From positions 1 through 39,424 of the IMG/VR virus record IMGVR_UViG_3300009163_000078: 39,424 bases of DNA; one strand, given 5' to 3'. Positions 31,601 through 39,424 of the stretch are shown here, piece after piece; within the stretch, counting starts at the first letter, position 1; each line of letters begins with the position of its first letter. The notes under the pieces were generated by a model. It saw only the letters and a program-made list of their open reading frames with translations. It had not been told where the DNA came from and did not search any database. A program made the position numbers and the translations under genes. Source of the stretch: a virus.

Positions 31601-34231
31601 AAGCCCACCAAGGTGGCTGTAGACTATGGTGATTTCTTTATTAAGCATAATGCAATCCGAACCAAGCAAGATGGTAAAGCATTTGTTGATGACATAATGA
31701 ATGAGATTGGATTTACTCGTAATTCTCTTGGTGAATGGCATCCTCGCAAAACTCAACTAGGTGTTGAACCAGATGGCACTCCAATTATTACTGATAGAAT
31801 CTCAAAAGAAACTATTGAAGCATTCTTAACAGATTTTAGGCAGACATCTGAAATGCGTCTTGCTGGTCTTTCACCAGACCAGATTGCAGAAGCCTTAATT
31901 CGTAATTCACGTGATGAACTGTACACAATTTTTCATGGTTCAGCAGATGAATTTAACGAGAACCTGCTTAATTTGATTAACTATAAAATGGATGAGGGTA
32001 TTGCAAGGGTATTAAATCAAGGTCCATATGCTTCTGATATGGGTACTAATACTGCACTTGAAAAATGGGCAAAGAATCAATACAAGCCTTCCTTTCATAT
32101 TTCTAAAATAGCATTTAATGAATTTGAAGATGTAACAGTTGGTTATGGATTAAAGTCTCAATTTGTTAAGACTGATTTAAACTTTAAAGTATTTGCTCCT
32201 AAACTAACTATAGCCGCTATCTATGAAAAGATGGCTAGAGTTCCTTGGGAAATTATGGATAGGCAGATGAACGACCTATATCGTACTGATGCTTATATGG
32301 TCAAGGTAATTGAAAACAGAGAACGTCTTGCTCCTGCTGAAAAAGCCTATGCTAATCAGTTGATTGCTAATGGAACAAACCCAGATGCTGCTGCATTACA
32401 GGCTGATATGGTCTTTGCTGGTCAGGCTAGCATCAACTCTGTCTATGGTGTAATGAAGTATGCAGACAATACTGAAGTGCGTTCACAATTAGCATGGACA
32501 TTGCGTGGTGTTGGACGTTTCAATAGAGCCAATGAGGATTTCTGGAGACGTATGGTACGTCTTAGTACCACAAAGGGACCACAGGCTGCATGGCGTTTGA
32601 ACCATTATCAGTTAGCAATGGACGGTGCTGGCTTTATCCACACTGATGATGACGGAAATAAGTATGTTATTGTCCCAAATGATGGTGTAACTTTTAGTAC
32701 TATTAATGGTGTTCTTAATACTTTGCTTAATCCTACTGGTGCTTTTAATACTATACAAGATGAAGGTTTTTCTGCAATCTTTAAGCAACCAGAATATAAT
32801 CAAAAGACGCTTAAGATTTCCATGCTTAACCCGTCATATTCTGATAGTGCTGGCATTGTTTCTTTGCATGGAACAACTATGTCTATAGCAGTTGATGGTT
32901 TAAAAAGACTATTTAAGGTCGCTGGTTTTGAAAAGCAAGGTGAAGAATTAGACAACCTTATTCTTGGACCGATAAGTGATAATCAAACACTTGCAAAGAT
33001 TCTTCCATCTGCTGTACATAATATTTGGGCATTAATGGATACCGAACATAGAACTGGTGCATGGGCAACAGCAATTCAACAGGCTGCAATGTTTATGCAA
33101 TATAACGATAACACTAAAATAACTCCTGCAGAACTACAAGACCCAGCAAAAGCACAGAAGTACTACGATAGATTAGGTATTGCTGCTTATAATCTTATTG
33201 CTGTAAAGGCTGGATTTAATACACTATCAGCAGTGCCTATGGGCGACACAACTGATGGAGTAAATCCATTACTACGTGATGCTGGTATTGTTACTTTTAC
33301 AGAAGAGTTTAATGACATATTACGAGCAGTAATGGATGTAAATGCTGACCAAGGTTATCCTTTATCAGAACCTATTGCTGTAGCAGTGTCTATGTTTGTG
33401 GGTAGTTATCCAGATAGACTTGTCTTTACTGTAGCAAAAGATAGCCTAGGTGCTAAACTCTATGTTAACGCAGTTAAAGAAACAAAAAACTGGGTCTTTG
33501 ATAATAAGAAAATGATTGAGCGTTATAATAGCGCAGCATTTGTATTTGCTCCTAAGCCAGAAAATGCAGAATATGACCCTGCTACGGTTAAATTCTTACA
33601 GGCTAGTGGAATTATAGAACCAAAGAATAATCCATTTGTTACCGATAAGAATTCCGATACTCCATTAATGCGTTATATTAAAGAACTAGCAGCGGTTAAA
33701 GACCGTGCAAAGTTCTATGATTTGGATAGAGAGTTTAATTCTATTCTTCAGGACCCTAACAATTTAAGACGTAATGACCCTGCTTATATAGCAGAACTAA
33801 AGGCACAAGTAGCATATCAAAAGACTGTCTTAAAAGAAGGCAATCCAATGCTAGCCTACACACTAGGAACAAGTGAAGTTGTAACACGTGAACTACTACA
33901 GAAGAACTTTAGAGATATAAAGTTCTTAGTTAGTGACCCAGACTTTACATCTACCACAGGCAAGCCACAAAAGGGAAAGATTAATCCTAGTACTCAAAAG
34001 CAAATAAAGCAGATGCTTAATATAGCAAGCACTATGTTGCTTGCGTTTGAAGATAATAATATTCGTACACAACCAACTGGTACAGATACGCTTAATGTTG
34101 TTTACAAAGATGGCATGGATAATCTAATGAAACTTTCTCTTGCTAATCCATACGCTGGTATGGCATATCAAAACATAATCAAGCCATTACTAGATGATGT
34201 TTATAGAATACCAACGAAGGGTCTTAAGTAA
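28601..34231 (+). CDS. Giant (1876-residue) putative internal virion / ejection protein
   Basis: The largest gene in the window, between portal and scaffold. It is soluble and mainly helical, with no signal peptide and no clear membrane span except short hydrophobic parts such as NGLWSLLLLFPKIAA (~750). I find no polymerase, peptidase or lysozyme motif. The N-terminal ~120 residues have a charged helix (HAELNNMKSQKNARKEFAEL); the rest is repeated helical bundles. Podoviruses often carry large internal proteins ejected with the DNA (T7 gp16, N4 gp50), so that role is likely by size and place. It overlaps the previous gene by one base and abuts the next. Composition is uniform, with no sign of frameshift or fusion. 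Confidence 0.6.
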   Translation: MPGIYSDKLPPTSKNFNPKYVEYNPGLYAAINAGQPSPEDAFQMAEIQYLQAKHAELNNMKSQKNARKEFAELSPAVRENIIKLNPDYEYQRSPNVLTRISDEVVSNVKDLYKKPFQAVMSGLTKYSNTIIRTPYNILTGAGEAFTKDITANNLTDALNQTNTGAVVSYLTNAKSWKTAWSGKDNWREQDVKTFNETYGKGLSALIRGQIDGKKPGDIYREYGEYDYQIHKAISAQSDYNAYIFGVATNQKEKYPLTDAAKEYEIALSDISSKQKEFGNDLTNLMNKSFPPAKAGAIAQLIFSSFANPLWGTYEDRVAAGVESKEVNQWRVANPNPFSKNKTADLSEIAQFEYELVADPLTWLTGGGSKGLGLSAKLARKFEDAGAAGVSNEIRVADLFQNKKFSDAHARLVDELNILRVARTKADKTEAYLSRERIKQNFPHYDNDVTIGHLLNTKVLNKEGKEVNVTDLETLKSFFIRGEMIDYITHGYRNNIGYFNDNHLMLERSNRLITDRFRAKFERVFNNADVSKTDEVLATGDVNRKMQIVKDAFANAGRFPKELANSPELAATLKSLTKHGSVIQKTYNKAMAAHPANVVIHTSDEFVTSSLSAYRDFARVLTGDKAMANLMAETYLSLRPDDRFNMLYSTFKYYFDKIGVPEEYQRQVLESTFGDVAGFGPVAEFKTPAHLADASELRVAPGASQPLHLTRGVSMPNFNKIHQDLYDNTGWDNFGLKAVKSLSYSTFANITNGLWSLLLLFPKIAAKGASDEATLNALSNSYKSIFNILTRQGAAASNVRAAVTGKEETVGLIKAKILRDNSPHKFISLSKRAEMQEDVLVKKPMTLPNGREVKANEWVSADEFHGGTYLQRLVAMAIAKYGGKLSDNAKKYLASELSNNSHSMHAHSLSSVGRTMGNHEVDGSIIAEMYGKNELAKALDEAHIAERTIRERNISRLKGTDVLRQTGDFQVRDMDKLSQSDKTLVHYANVWQYFARNVWTHKPTKVAVDYGDFFIKHNAIRTKQDGKAFVDDIMNEIGFTRNSLGEWHPRKTQLGVEPDGTPIITDRISKETIEAFLTDFRQTSEMRLAGLSPDQIAEALIRNSRDELYTIFHGSADEFNENLLNLINYKMDEGIARVLNQGPYASDMGTNTALEKWAKNQYKPSFHISKIAFNEFEDVTVGYGLKSQFVKTDLNFKVFAPKLTIAAIYEKMARVPWEIMDRQMNDLYRTDAYMVKVIENRERLAPAEKAYANQLIANGTNPDAAALQADMVFAGQASINSVYGVMKYADNTEVRSQLAWTLRGVGRFNRANEDFWRRMVRLSTTKGPQAAWRLNHYQLAMDGAGFIHTDDDGNKYVIVPNDGVTFSTINGVLNTLLNPTGAFNTIQDEGFSAIFKQPEYNQKTLKISMLNPSYSDSAGIVSLHGTTMSIAVDGLKRLFKVAGFEKQGEELDNLILGPISDNQTLAKILPSAVHNIWALMDTEHRTGAWATAIQQAAMFMQYNDNTKITPAELQDPAKAQKYYDRLGIAAYNLIAVKAGFNTLSAVPMGDTTDGVNPLLRDAGIVTFTEEFNDILRAVMDVNADQGYPLSEPIAVAVSMFVGSYPDRLVFTVAKDSLGAKLYVNAVKETKNWVFDNKKMIERYNSAAFVFAPKPENAEYDPATVKFLQASGIIEPKNNPFVTDKNSDTPLMRYIKELAAVKDRAKFYDLDREFNSILQDPNNLRRNDPAYIAELKAQVAYQKTVLKEGNPMLAYTLGTSEVVTRELLQKNFRDIKFLVSDPDFTSTTGKPQKGKINPSTQKQIKQMLNIASTMLLAFEDNNIRTQPTGTDTLNVVYKDGMDNLMKLSLANPYAGMAYQNIIKPLLDDVYRIPTKGLK

Positions 34232-35800
34232 ATGGCAAATCCACTTAGTTATTATGAGGACATAGTAGACGCTACTATGCCAGGTGCAACCCCTGCTCAG
34301 AAAAAAGCAGCAGCAAAAGCACAATATCAGGCTGACCCTAACTCTACTTATACTGGCAAGCGACCAAGTAAGCCTGCTGGTAGTCAACCTGGTGGTGTAG
34401 ATAATACTTCAACTAAAGGTTCACTTACTCCAATTCCTACAGGAACAAGAACTGATTGGGAATCTTTTACAAACGGAAAGATTATCTATGTTCCAGCAAC
34501 TACAAATGGTGGAGTTACTACTGAAGCATACATAGCCCTACCTGGTACAGACCAGAAACAACCAGGTGTCCGTGTTGTTCTTAAGCCTAGTGCTGATGGC
34601 AAAGGCTTTGAACTACAAGATGCAGATGCTGCAGCAAAAGAGTTTTTAAAACTCATTCCTAAGAATGATGCTAGTTATTTATATGTAAAACAAAAGTTAC
34701 AACAATACTACCCAGGTGGTATTAATGGAGCAGCATATAAGAAGTCATTGACTCAACCAATAGGTGAGTCTGACATTGGTTTTCTAACAGCAATTAACAA
34801 TTCTTTAAATGAAGTCAGTGCTATTAACTGGACTTCAGCATTAGAATTTGCAAAGTTAGACCCTACTGCACGTGCTACTTCTAATGTTAATCTTCTCTCA
34901 TATGACAAATTTATAGAGACTCGCCAGGTAATTCCACCTAAAACAACTGAGTCTCAAAGGACTTCACAGTTAACTACAGAGATGGATGCTAATGCTGAGT
35001 TCAATCGAACTGTCCAGCAGTATATAGGTAATCCTGACCTTGTTGATAAAGTAGATGTACTACGTAAAGCATACTGGGATAAGTTACATAAAGAAGAGTT
35101 AAAAAGAATTTCATCTTCAACATCAGTTTCTGACCCAATTACTGGTGTCAGTAATTCTACTGGTTTTAGTTATGCACCATTGACAGAACAAGACCGCATT
35201 GAAATGCGCCTTAAGTTTATTATTGATGGTCAAAGTATTAAAGACCCTAAGACTGGTGTAGTTACTATTACTAGTACTGGTATCAAGAATACAACACAAG
35301 AACAATTAGAAGATGAGGGTGGACTTGTTGGTGCTGCCTACGGCAAACTCAAAGAAGTTGCCGCTGACTATGGTGTTCAGTTAACTCATCAAGATTTACT
35401 TAGTCGTGTTTACAAATCACTTAAGCCAGGCGGTGTTACTGCTGGTGTTAGCCCAAGTAGCATGGCTACTGGGCTAGAGCAAGAGGCTAATAGTATTAAG
35501 CAGGCAGCAAAAGTTCACTTCAAGGGTCTTGAAAAGTATATAGACCAAGGGCTTAAAGTATCTGATATATCTAGTAACTTTCAAAGACTTAAAGAACAAG
35601 AGATGGGTCTTACTGAAAACGCTATAGACATCTATGATACTGATGTTCAGAAGGCTATTGGCGGTGCAGATGTTTCTAGTGTGAATGATTTTATTCTAGG
35701 TGTTCGTTCTAATCCAGCATGGCGTAAGACTCCAAAGGCTAACGAAATGGCTGCAACATTTGTTAATAGTATACTCAAGAGTTGGGGCAAGGTCGGTTAA
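34232..35800 (+). CDS. Second putative internal virion protein
   Basis: A 522-residue protein directly after the giant gene. The N-terminal ~75 residues are low-complexity (QKKAAAKAQYQADPNSTYTG), followed by a beta-strand pair and a helical part (DAAAKEFLKLIPKNDASYLY, FLTAINNSLNEVSAINW). The middle and end contain long helices (EQEANSIKQAAKVHFKGLEK). It resembles large virion proteins of environmental phages, but no named family is recalled. Function by position: internal core or tail-end component. Starts one base after the previous stop. Confidence 0.55.
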   Translation: MANPLSYYEDIVDATMPGATPAQKKAAAKAQYQADPNSTYTGKRPSKPAGSQPGGVDNTSTKGSLTPIPTGTRTDWESFTNGKIIYVPATTNGGVTTEAYIALPGTDQKQPGVRVVLKPSADGKGFELQDADAAAKEFLKLIPKNDASYLYVKQKLQQYYPGGINGAAYKKSLTQPIGESDIGFLTAINNSLNEVSAINWTSALEFAKLDPTARATSNVNLLSYDKFIETRQVIPPKTTESQRTSQLTTEMDANAEFNRTVQQYIGNPDLVDKVDVLRKAYWDKLHKEELKRISSSTSVSDPITGVSNSTGFSYAPLTEQDRIEMRLKFIIDGQSIKDPKTGVVTITSTGIKNTTQEQLEDEGGLVGAAYGKLKEVAADYGVQLTHQDLLSRVYKSLKPGGVTAGVSPSSMATGLEQEANSIKQAAKVHFKGLEKYIDQGLKVSDISSNFQRLKEQEMGLTENAIDIYDTDVQKAIGGADVSSVNDFILGVRSNPAWRKTPKANEMAATFVNSILKSWGKVG

Positions 35801-35802
35801 TA

Positions 35803-37050
35803 ATGGCATTTAATTCAGACGCATATATTGCTGACCTTGTTAAAAAAGGTTTCTCTAAATCAGATGCTGTTAATTCAGCACGCTATGAAGCACAGGCTCA
35901 AGCATATGCTGCTGCACAAAAAGCAGCACAGGATGCACAGAATGCAAACATTGAAGAATCAGACAATCGTCTTAGAGCACGTGCTAGCATGTCACCCAAT
36001 TATGTGGCACCAGTGCCAGATAATAAGGCAGATAATAAACCAGATAATAAACCAGATGGTGCAGCAGAAGCAGCAGCAGCAGCCGCGGCAGCAGCCGCTG
36101 CAGCCGCTGCAGCAGCAGCAGCAGCCGCTGCTAAAGCAAGATATGATAAAGAACAAGTAGACAAGGCTAAGAAAGCAGCAGATGAAGCAGAAAAACGTGA
36201 TGCATTTGCTCTTATCCAAGACACTATGCGCTCATATGGTTTTGATGAAGCAGAACTTAAAGAGTTAAATGATTTTATTCAGTCATCTATTATAGACCCT
36301 AACATAGGTCCTAATATGGCAATTCTTAATATGCGTAATGTTTCTGCATATAAGAAAAGATTTGCTGGTAATGATATATTAGTTAAGGCTGGCAAGAACG
36401 CCCTAAGTGAATATGATTATCTACAGCAAGAGAATGCATATGATGAATACTTTAAAGCATATGGTGTAGGCAACCTATCTACACGTGCACAGAAGGCTAC
36501 TCTAATTGGTAACAGTGTATCTGCATTAGAAGTTGATAAGCGTCTTAACCTAGCCGTTAAGCGTGTACAAAACAGTGACCCAGAGATAGTAAGACAATTA
36601 AAGACATACTATCCAACCATCACTGATAAAGATTTGGTTTCATATTTCCTTAATCCAGAGGCTACACGTGTTGATTTGGAACGAAAAGTAACTGCATCTG
36701 AGATTAGTTCTGCTGCAATAGGTCAAGGTTTTAATACGGGTACTTCACTATCTGCTCTTGAACTTGCTGACTACGGTGTTGACCGTGCTGCTGCTCTTGA
36801 AGGCTACGCTAGCCTTGCTAGTGTCATGCCTGAAGCAACTAAACTTGGCAACATATATGGTGAGACTGGTATTAAATATACACAGCAAACTGGAGAAGAA
36901 GAGTTCCTTAAGTCTAGTGATGCAGCAAAACGTAAACGTAATGTATTAGCATCTAAAGAACGTGCTAATTTTGAAGGCGGTGCAGGTGCTGCACAGGGTG
37001 CTTTCTCAACAAGTTACCTAAAGAAATCCTCAGCAGCAGGCTTAATATAA
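35803..37050 (+). CDS. Alanine-tract virion protein
   Basis: A 415-residue protein starting at ATG 35803 after TTAATA; a longer frame to 35782 overlaps the previous gene and is less likely. Residues ~90-110 are 21 consecutive alanines inside a charged coiled-coil-like region (KARYDKEQVDKAKKAADEAE). The rest is helical, with a segment EATRVDLERKVTASEISSAA. It could be a third internal protein or a scaffold-like factor. No domain is recognised. An 87-base non-coding hairpin region follows it. Confidence 0.6.
   Translation: MAFNSDAYIADLVKKGFSKSDAVNSARYEAQAQAYAAAQKAAQDAQNANIEESDNRLRARASMSPNYVAPVPDNKADNKPDNKPDGAAEAAAAAAAAAAAAAAAAAAAAAKARYDKEQVDKAKKAADEAEKRDAFALIQDTMRSYGFDEAELKELNDFIQSSIIDPNIGPNMAILNMRNVSAYKKRFAGNDILVKAGKNALSEYDYLQQENAYDEYFKAYGVGNLSTRAQKATLIGNSVSALEVDKRLNLAVKRVQNSDPEIVRQLKTYYPTITDKDLVSYFLNPEATRVDLERKVTASEISSAAIGQGFNTGTSLSALELADYGVDRAAALEGYASLASVMPEATKLGNIYGETGIKYTQQTGEEEFLKSSDAAKRKRNVLASKERANFEGGAGAAQGAFSTSYLKKSSAAGLI
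36070..36132 (+). repeat. Alanine-codon tract (21 codons)
   Basis: Twenty-one consecutive alanine codons of mixed type (GCA, GCC, GCG, GCT), preceded by GCA GCA GAA. Codon mixing argues against recent simple-repeat slippage. It also creates long spurious open frames on the other strand. Confidence 0.85.
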
Positions 37051-37170
37051 AATAGATTCCTATGTGACCGACCAGCCCACATAGCGTATAAGACTGGGAG
37101 TAAGAGCCAGGCTAGTTCCCCGACTAGAATCTGAGGCTTGCGACTACAACGAATAGAAGGGTGGGTTGCT
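37051..37170 (+). promoter_or_regulatory. Structured gap before the scaffold gene
   Basis: The 120 bases hold CTATGTG/CACATAG (37060-37084) and CTAGT/ACTAG (37112-37127) hairpins, with AGCC/GGCT pairing (37105-37138) outside the second. It is not a tRNA: no acceptor stem or T-arm is found. It may be a capsid-operon leader or promoter region. The scaffold start is at 37171, downstream of AGAAGGGTGGG. Confidence 0.5.
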
Positions 37171-37650
37171 ATGAGCAACAACTACTGGGATGAAGACGAA
37201 GACGACCAAGATACCGACACCGAAATGCAGATGGATGGAAGTGACTTACTTAAAAAGTTACGGAAAGCCAAGCGCAACGATGAAAAGCGTATTAAAGAAC
37301 TCACTGAGCAACTTGAGGGATTATCCAAGTCGCAGCGTGAGCGTACAGTCAAAGAAGTCCTAGAAAAGAAGGGTGTCAATCTAAAGGCACAGAGACTAAT
37401 TCTAAAAGACTTGGATGATATTACCGAAGAGTCAGTTAATAACTGGCTTGAAGATAATGCAGACTTGTTTGGATTAGTACAGCCAGAGGTAAACCCAGAG
37501 CAAGAGATAAATCGAGCAGCCCTACGGCAACAAGATATTGTCACTCAACTTGGTATGACCCCTGACCGAGCAGAAGATTTATTGATGAGAATTAACAATG
37601 CGGCATCCGCAGAAGAACTCAATCAAATTATCTACTCTCAACAGCAGTAA
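37171..37650 (+). CDS. Capsid scaffolding protein
   Basis: A 159-residue protein starting at ATG 37171; the longer frame upstream overlaps the hairpin region. An acidic N-terminus (DEDEDDQDTDTEMQMDG) leads to a coiled coil (KKLRKAKRNDEKRIKELTEQ) and a C-terminal helical part (NRAALRQQDIVTQLGMTPDR). It is typical of phage scaffolds: acidic head, central coil, basic or helical tail, located just before the major capsid gene. It is probably removed during head maturation. Confidence 0.75.
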   Translation: MSNNYWDEDEDDQDTDTEMQMDGSDLLKKLRKAKRNDEKRIKELTEQLEGLSKSQRERTVKEVLEKKGVNLKAQRLILKDLDDITEESVNNWLEDNADLFGLVQPEVNPEQEINRAALRQQDIVTQLGMTPDRAEDLLMRINNAASAEELNQIIYSQQQ

Positions 37651-37692
37651 ACACATAGTAATTTCATAACTCACCTTAGGAGGTGAACAACA

Positions 37693-38637
37693 ATGGCTAA
37701 TGCATATACATCCTCTACTGGCAATCTCGCTGGTACCGCTGGTGCTGCAGGTCTCGTCCAAAAGGCGTATGACCGTCTACTAGACTTTGCGTTGCGTTCA
37801 GAACCTCTAATTCGTTCAGTCGCTGACAAGCGCCCGACTAAATTAGCAAACCCTGGCTCAACCGTAGTTCTACAACTATACGCAGATTTGTCTGAACAGA
37901 CAACTGCACTTACAGAATCAACTGAGCGTGACTCAGTACAGATTGCTGCACCAACATCAGTTACTATTACTCTTGCCGAGTATGGTAACTCTGTTCTCAC
38001 AACACGTGCGTTGGAACTCTTCAGCCTTGCTGATGTAGACCCAGCAATCGCTAATATCATTGCGTTTAACATGGCAGGTTCAATTGATACAGTCGCACAG
38101 ACTGAACTTCGTGGTGGTACTAACATCATCTATGGTGGCACACGTACTAACACAGTAACAATTGCTGCTACAGACACAATCACTTCTGCTAACATCCGCA
38201 AGGCTGTTGCTAAGTTGCGTTCAGGTCTGTCAGTTCCACGCAAGGGCTCAATGTACTGGTGCGGAATTCACCCAGAAATTTCACACGACCTTCGTGCTGA
38301 GACTGGTGCTGGTGGATGGCGCTTGCCACATGAGTACAACTCAAATGAAAACATTTGGGCTGGAGAAATTGGTTCATACGAAGGAGCCTACTTTGTAGAG
38401 TCTGCTCGTATGTACAATGATACTGACGGTGCTTCAAGTGCCAAGGTATATCGCACAATTCTTGCTGGCAAGGAAGCACTGGCTGAAGCCGTTGCTGAAG
38501 AGCCACATACAGTTATCGGTCCAGTCATTGACCACTTGATGCGTTTCCGCCCAATGGGTTGGTACGGCGTTCTAGGCTTTAAGCGTTACCGCGAAGCAGC
38601 CTTGTATCGTATTCTTAACGGTTCATCAGTCGCTTAA
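37693..38637 (+). CDS. Major capsid protein, N4 gp56-like
   Basis: A 314-residue capsid protein preceded by a very strong AGGAGGTGA ribosome-binding site, as expected for the most abundant virion protein. Family-like segments are NPGSTVVLQLYADLSEQTT, TITLAEYGNSVLTT, FNMAGSIDTVAQTELRGGTN, YWCGIHPEISHDLRAETG, and PVIDHLMRFRPMGWYGVLGF, matching the N4 gp56 family, which has the HK97 fold. Placement after the scaffold supports it. The gene is followed by a perfect hairpin. Confidence 0.9.
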   Translation: MANAYTSSTGNLAGTAGAAGLVQKAYDRLLDFALRSEPLIRSVADKRPTKLANPGSTVVLQLYADLSEQTTALTESTERDSVQIAAPTSVTITLAEYGNSVLTTRALELFSLADVDPAIANIIAFNMAGSIDTVAQTELRGGTNIIYGGTRTNTVTIAATDTITSANIRKAVAKLRSGLSVPRKGSMYWCGIHPEISHDLRAETGAGGWRLPHEYNSNENIWAGEIGSYEGAYFVESARMYNDTDGASSAKVYRTILAGKEALAEAVAEEPHTVIGPVIDHLMRFRPMGWYGVLGFKRYREAALYRILNGSSVA

Positions 38638-38649
38638 TTGATTGACGCT

Positions 38650-38677
38650 GTAGTAGGGGTAGCAATATCCCTACTAC
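38650..38677 (+). terminator. Hairpin after the capsid gene
   Basis: GTAGTAGGG pairs perfectly with CCCTACTAC (9 bp) around a ten-base loop. No T-run follows; it is followed by a ribosome-binding site for the next gene. It may partly terminate transcription or protect the 3' end of the capsid mRNA. Confidence 0.55.
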
Positions 38678-38701
38678 GGAGTAAGTTCATTAAGGAGAAC
38701 A

Positions 38702-38974
38702 ATGGCAACGTACACACTTGTAACACCAACCCTAGAACAGGGTCCTATTGGTGCTCACCGTTTGTTCACACACTTTAAACAACGCACAAAAAGTTATACC
38801 ATCATTCTTAGTGGTGGTGTTTACTCGCTTATACAGTTTCCAACCGAAGATGAGTTAGCAACTTACACTGCTTACTATATGGGTGGATGTCAACATACTG
38901 GAATTACTGATGCTATTAGAACAGCAATGATTGCTGACGGCATTGTGACTTCGGCTAACTTCACAACAGAGTAG
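38702..38974 (+). CDS. Small conserved head-region protein
   Basis: A 90-residue protein behind AAGGAGAAC. It looks like a small beta/alpha unit: TLVTPTLEQGPIGAHRLFTH, then SYTIILSGGVYSLIQFPTED and a helix (GITDAIRTAMIADGIVTSA). I recall the opening pattern in freshwater actinophage genomes but no function. Position suggests a capsid decoration or head-completion role. Confidence 0.65.
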   Translation: MATYTLVTPTLEQGPIGAHRLFTHFKQRTKSYTIILSGGVYSLIQFPTEDELATYTAYYMGGCQHTGITDAIRTAMIADGIVTSANFTTE

Positions 38975-38980
38975 GGACAA

Positions 38981-39424
38981 ATGCACCAACATATTAGTAA
39001 GGTACTTGACTGGGGCTTCAGTATTGAGCATAACTTTATGGCTACTAAATATGGATGTGTACTTTGTGATGAGACATCTGATAAGCCATTTGAGTATGAA
39101 GAAGTTTCTATTGACCACAGCGATTGTGGTCCTGATTGTTTTGGTTGCAAAGCCAAGAACCTACAGTTAAATGCAGGTGATGCTAGAGGTGATGTCAACG
39201 CAAGTGGCACTACTCAAAAGAAGTGGAACTCTGAACTTGAAGCATATCGTTCTGCTAGAGCACAGGGTATTCAACCTAATAGTACAAAAAGAAAAGAAAT
39301 AGAAGCAGCGCATGAGGCATCCGAAAAGTTGGGTACAGCATACGATGGTCAAACAATGGTACAAGCAAAAAAGATAGACAAACCAACAGCCACAGTAATG
39401 CGGGAACTCAAGGAAGCAGGAATA
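38981..39424 (+). CDS. Zinc-knuckle protein, truncated at the window end
   Basis: An open frame of 148 codons with no stop before the window ends. It starts MHQHISKVLDWGFSIEHNF; cysteines in CVLCDE and CGPDCFGCK suggest two zinc knuckles; the rest is charged (STKRKEIEAAHEASEKLG). If the end joins position 1, eight more codons (TAC ... GTC) are followed by TAA at 25-27. AGGGACAA precedes the ATG. Function unknown; a virion or DNA-associated role is possible by position. Confidence 0.7.
   Translation, partial: MHQHISKVLDWGFSIEHNFMATKYGCVLCDETSDKPFEYEEVSIDHSDCGPDCFGCKAKNLQLNAGDARGDVNASGTTQKKWNSELEAYRSARAQGIQPNSTKRKEIEAAHEASEKLGTAYDGQTMVQAKKIDKPTATVMRELKEAGI

Noticed and set aside
28601-34231. 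Virion RNA polymerase of the N4 type
   Set aside because: The T/DxxGR and other polymerase motifs could not be found despite the matching size range and the N4-like capsid protein.
36000-36224. Minus-strand Ala/Cys-rich frames opposite the alanine tract
   Set aside because: They are produced by the alanine-codon run and have no independent support.
37095-37170. Possible tRNA
   Set aside because: There is a stem-loop with ACTAG, but no acceptor stem, D-arm, T-arm consensus or CCA context.

Overview
The window looks like the genome, or most of the genome, of a lytic, probably podovirus-like phage of a low-GC actinobacterium, most plausibly a freshwater one. The host guess rests on a phage-encoded WhiB-type regulator (12343-12624, minus), a transcription factor family confined to Actinobacteria and their phages, on actinophage-style replication genes, and on AT-leaning codon use. 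I see no integrase, repressor/Cro pair, tRNA, CRISPR array, tape-measure gene or DNA polymerase. The two ends may join: the truncated last frame would close nine codons past the junction and overlap the first gene as many neighbours here do, so this could be a complete circularly permuted genome of about 39.4 kb (inference).

Layout. Two converging gene blocks meet at a strong terminator near 12.3 kb, and both arise from a non-coding region at 23.2-24.3 kb. The plus block runs right from 24.26 kb: large terminase with an N-terminal helix-turn-helix, portal, a 1876-residue giant protein and two further probable internal virion proteins, scaffold, an N4 gp56-like major capsid protein and small head genes. 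It continues from position 1 with a methyltransferase, four tiny lysine-rich proteins, a head-tail adaptor, a long repetitive tail fibre, a fibre with a C1q-like tip, a glycine-rich adhesin-like protein, a large tail protein, and a lysis cassette (membrane proteins, a proline-rich exported protein, an M15 peptidase endolysin, holin-like proteins).

The minus block (23.2 down to 12.3 kb) holds early and middle functions: an SSB-like protein, many cysteine-rich microproteins, a lytic-transglycosylase-like protein, DUF4192 and DUF932 proteins, a winged-helix regulator, a PD-(D/E)XK exonuclease, a DnaB/RecA-like ATPase, a resolvase, a primase split over two frames, a DUF1599-like protein, a metallophosphoesterase, a sigma-like factor and WhiB. 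Replication probably uses host DNA polymerase. The sigma-like factor, WhiB and wHTH proteins are candidates for switching transcription to the late block.

The most unusual part is the roughly 1 kb without genes at 23233-24263. From about 23298 to 24010 it is almost continuously foldable into perfect or near-perfect hairpins, enclosed in part by a 12-bp helix between segments 385 nt apart, and ends in a terminator-like hairpin with a T-run. G-U pairs favour the plus strand. I interpret it as a large structured non-coding RNA of about 0.6-0.7 kb, in the style of the giant phage-associated RNAs (GOLLD/ROOL), just upstream of the terminase gene.
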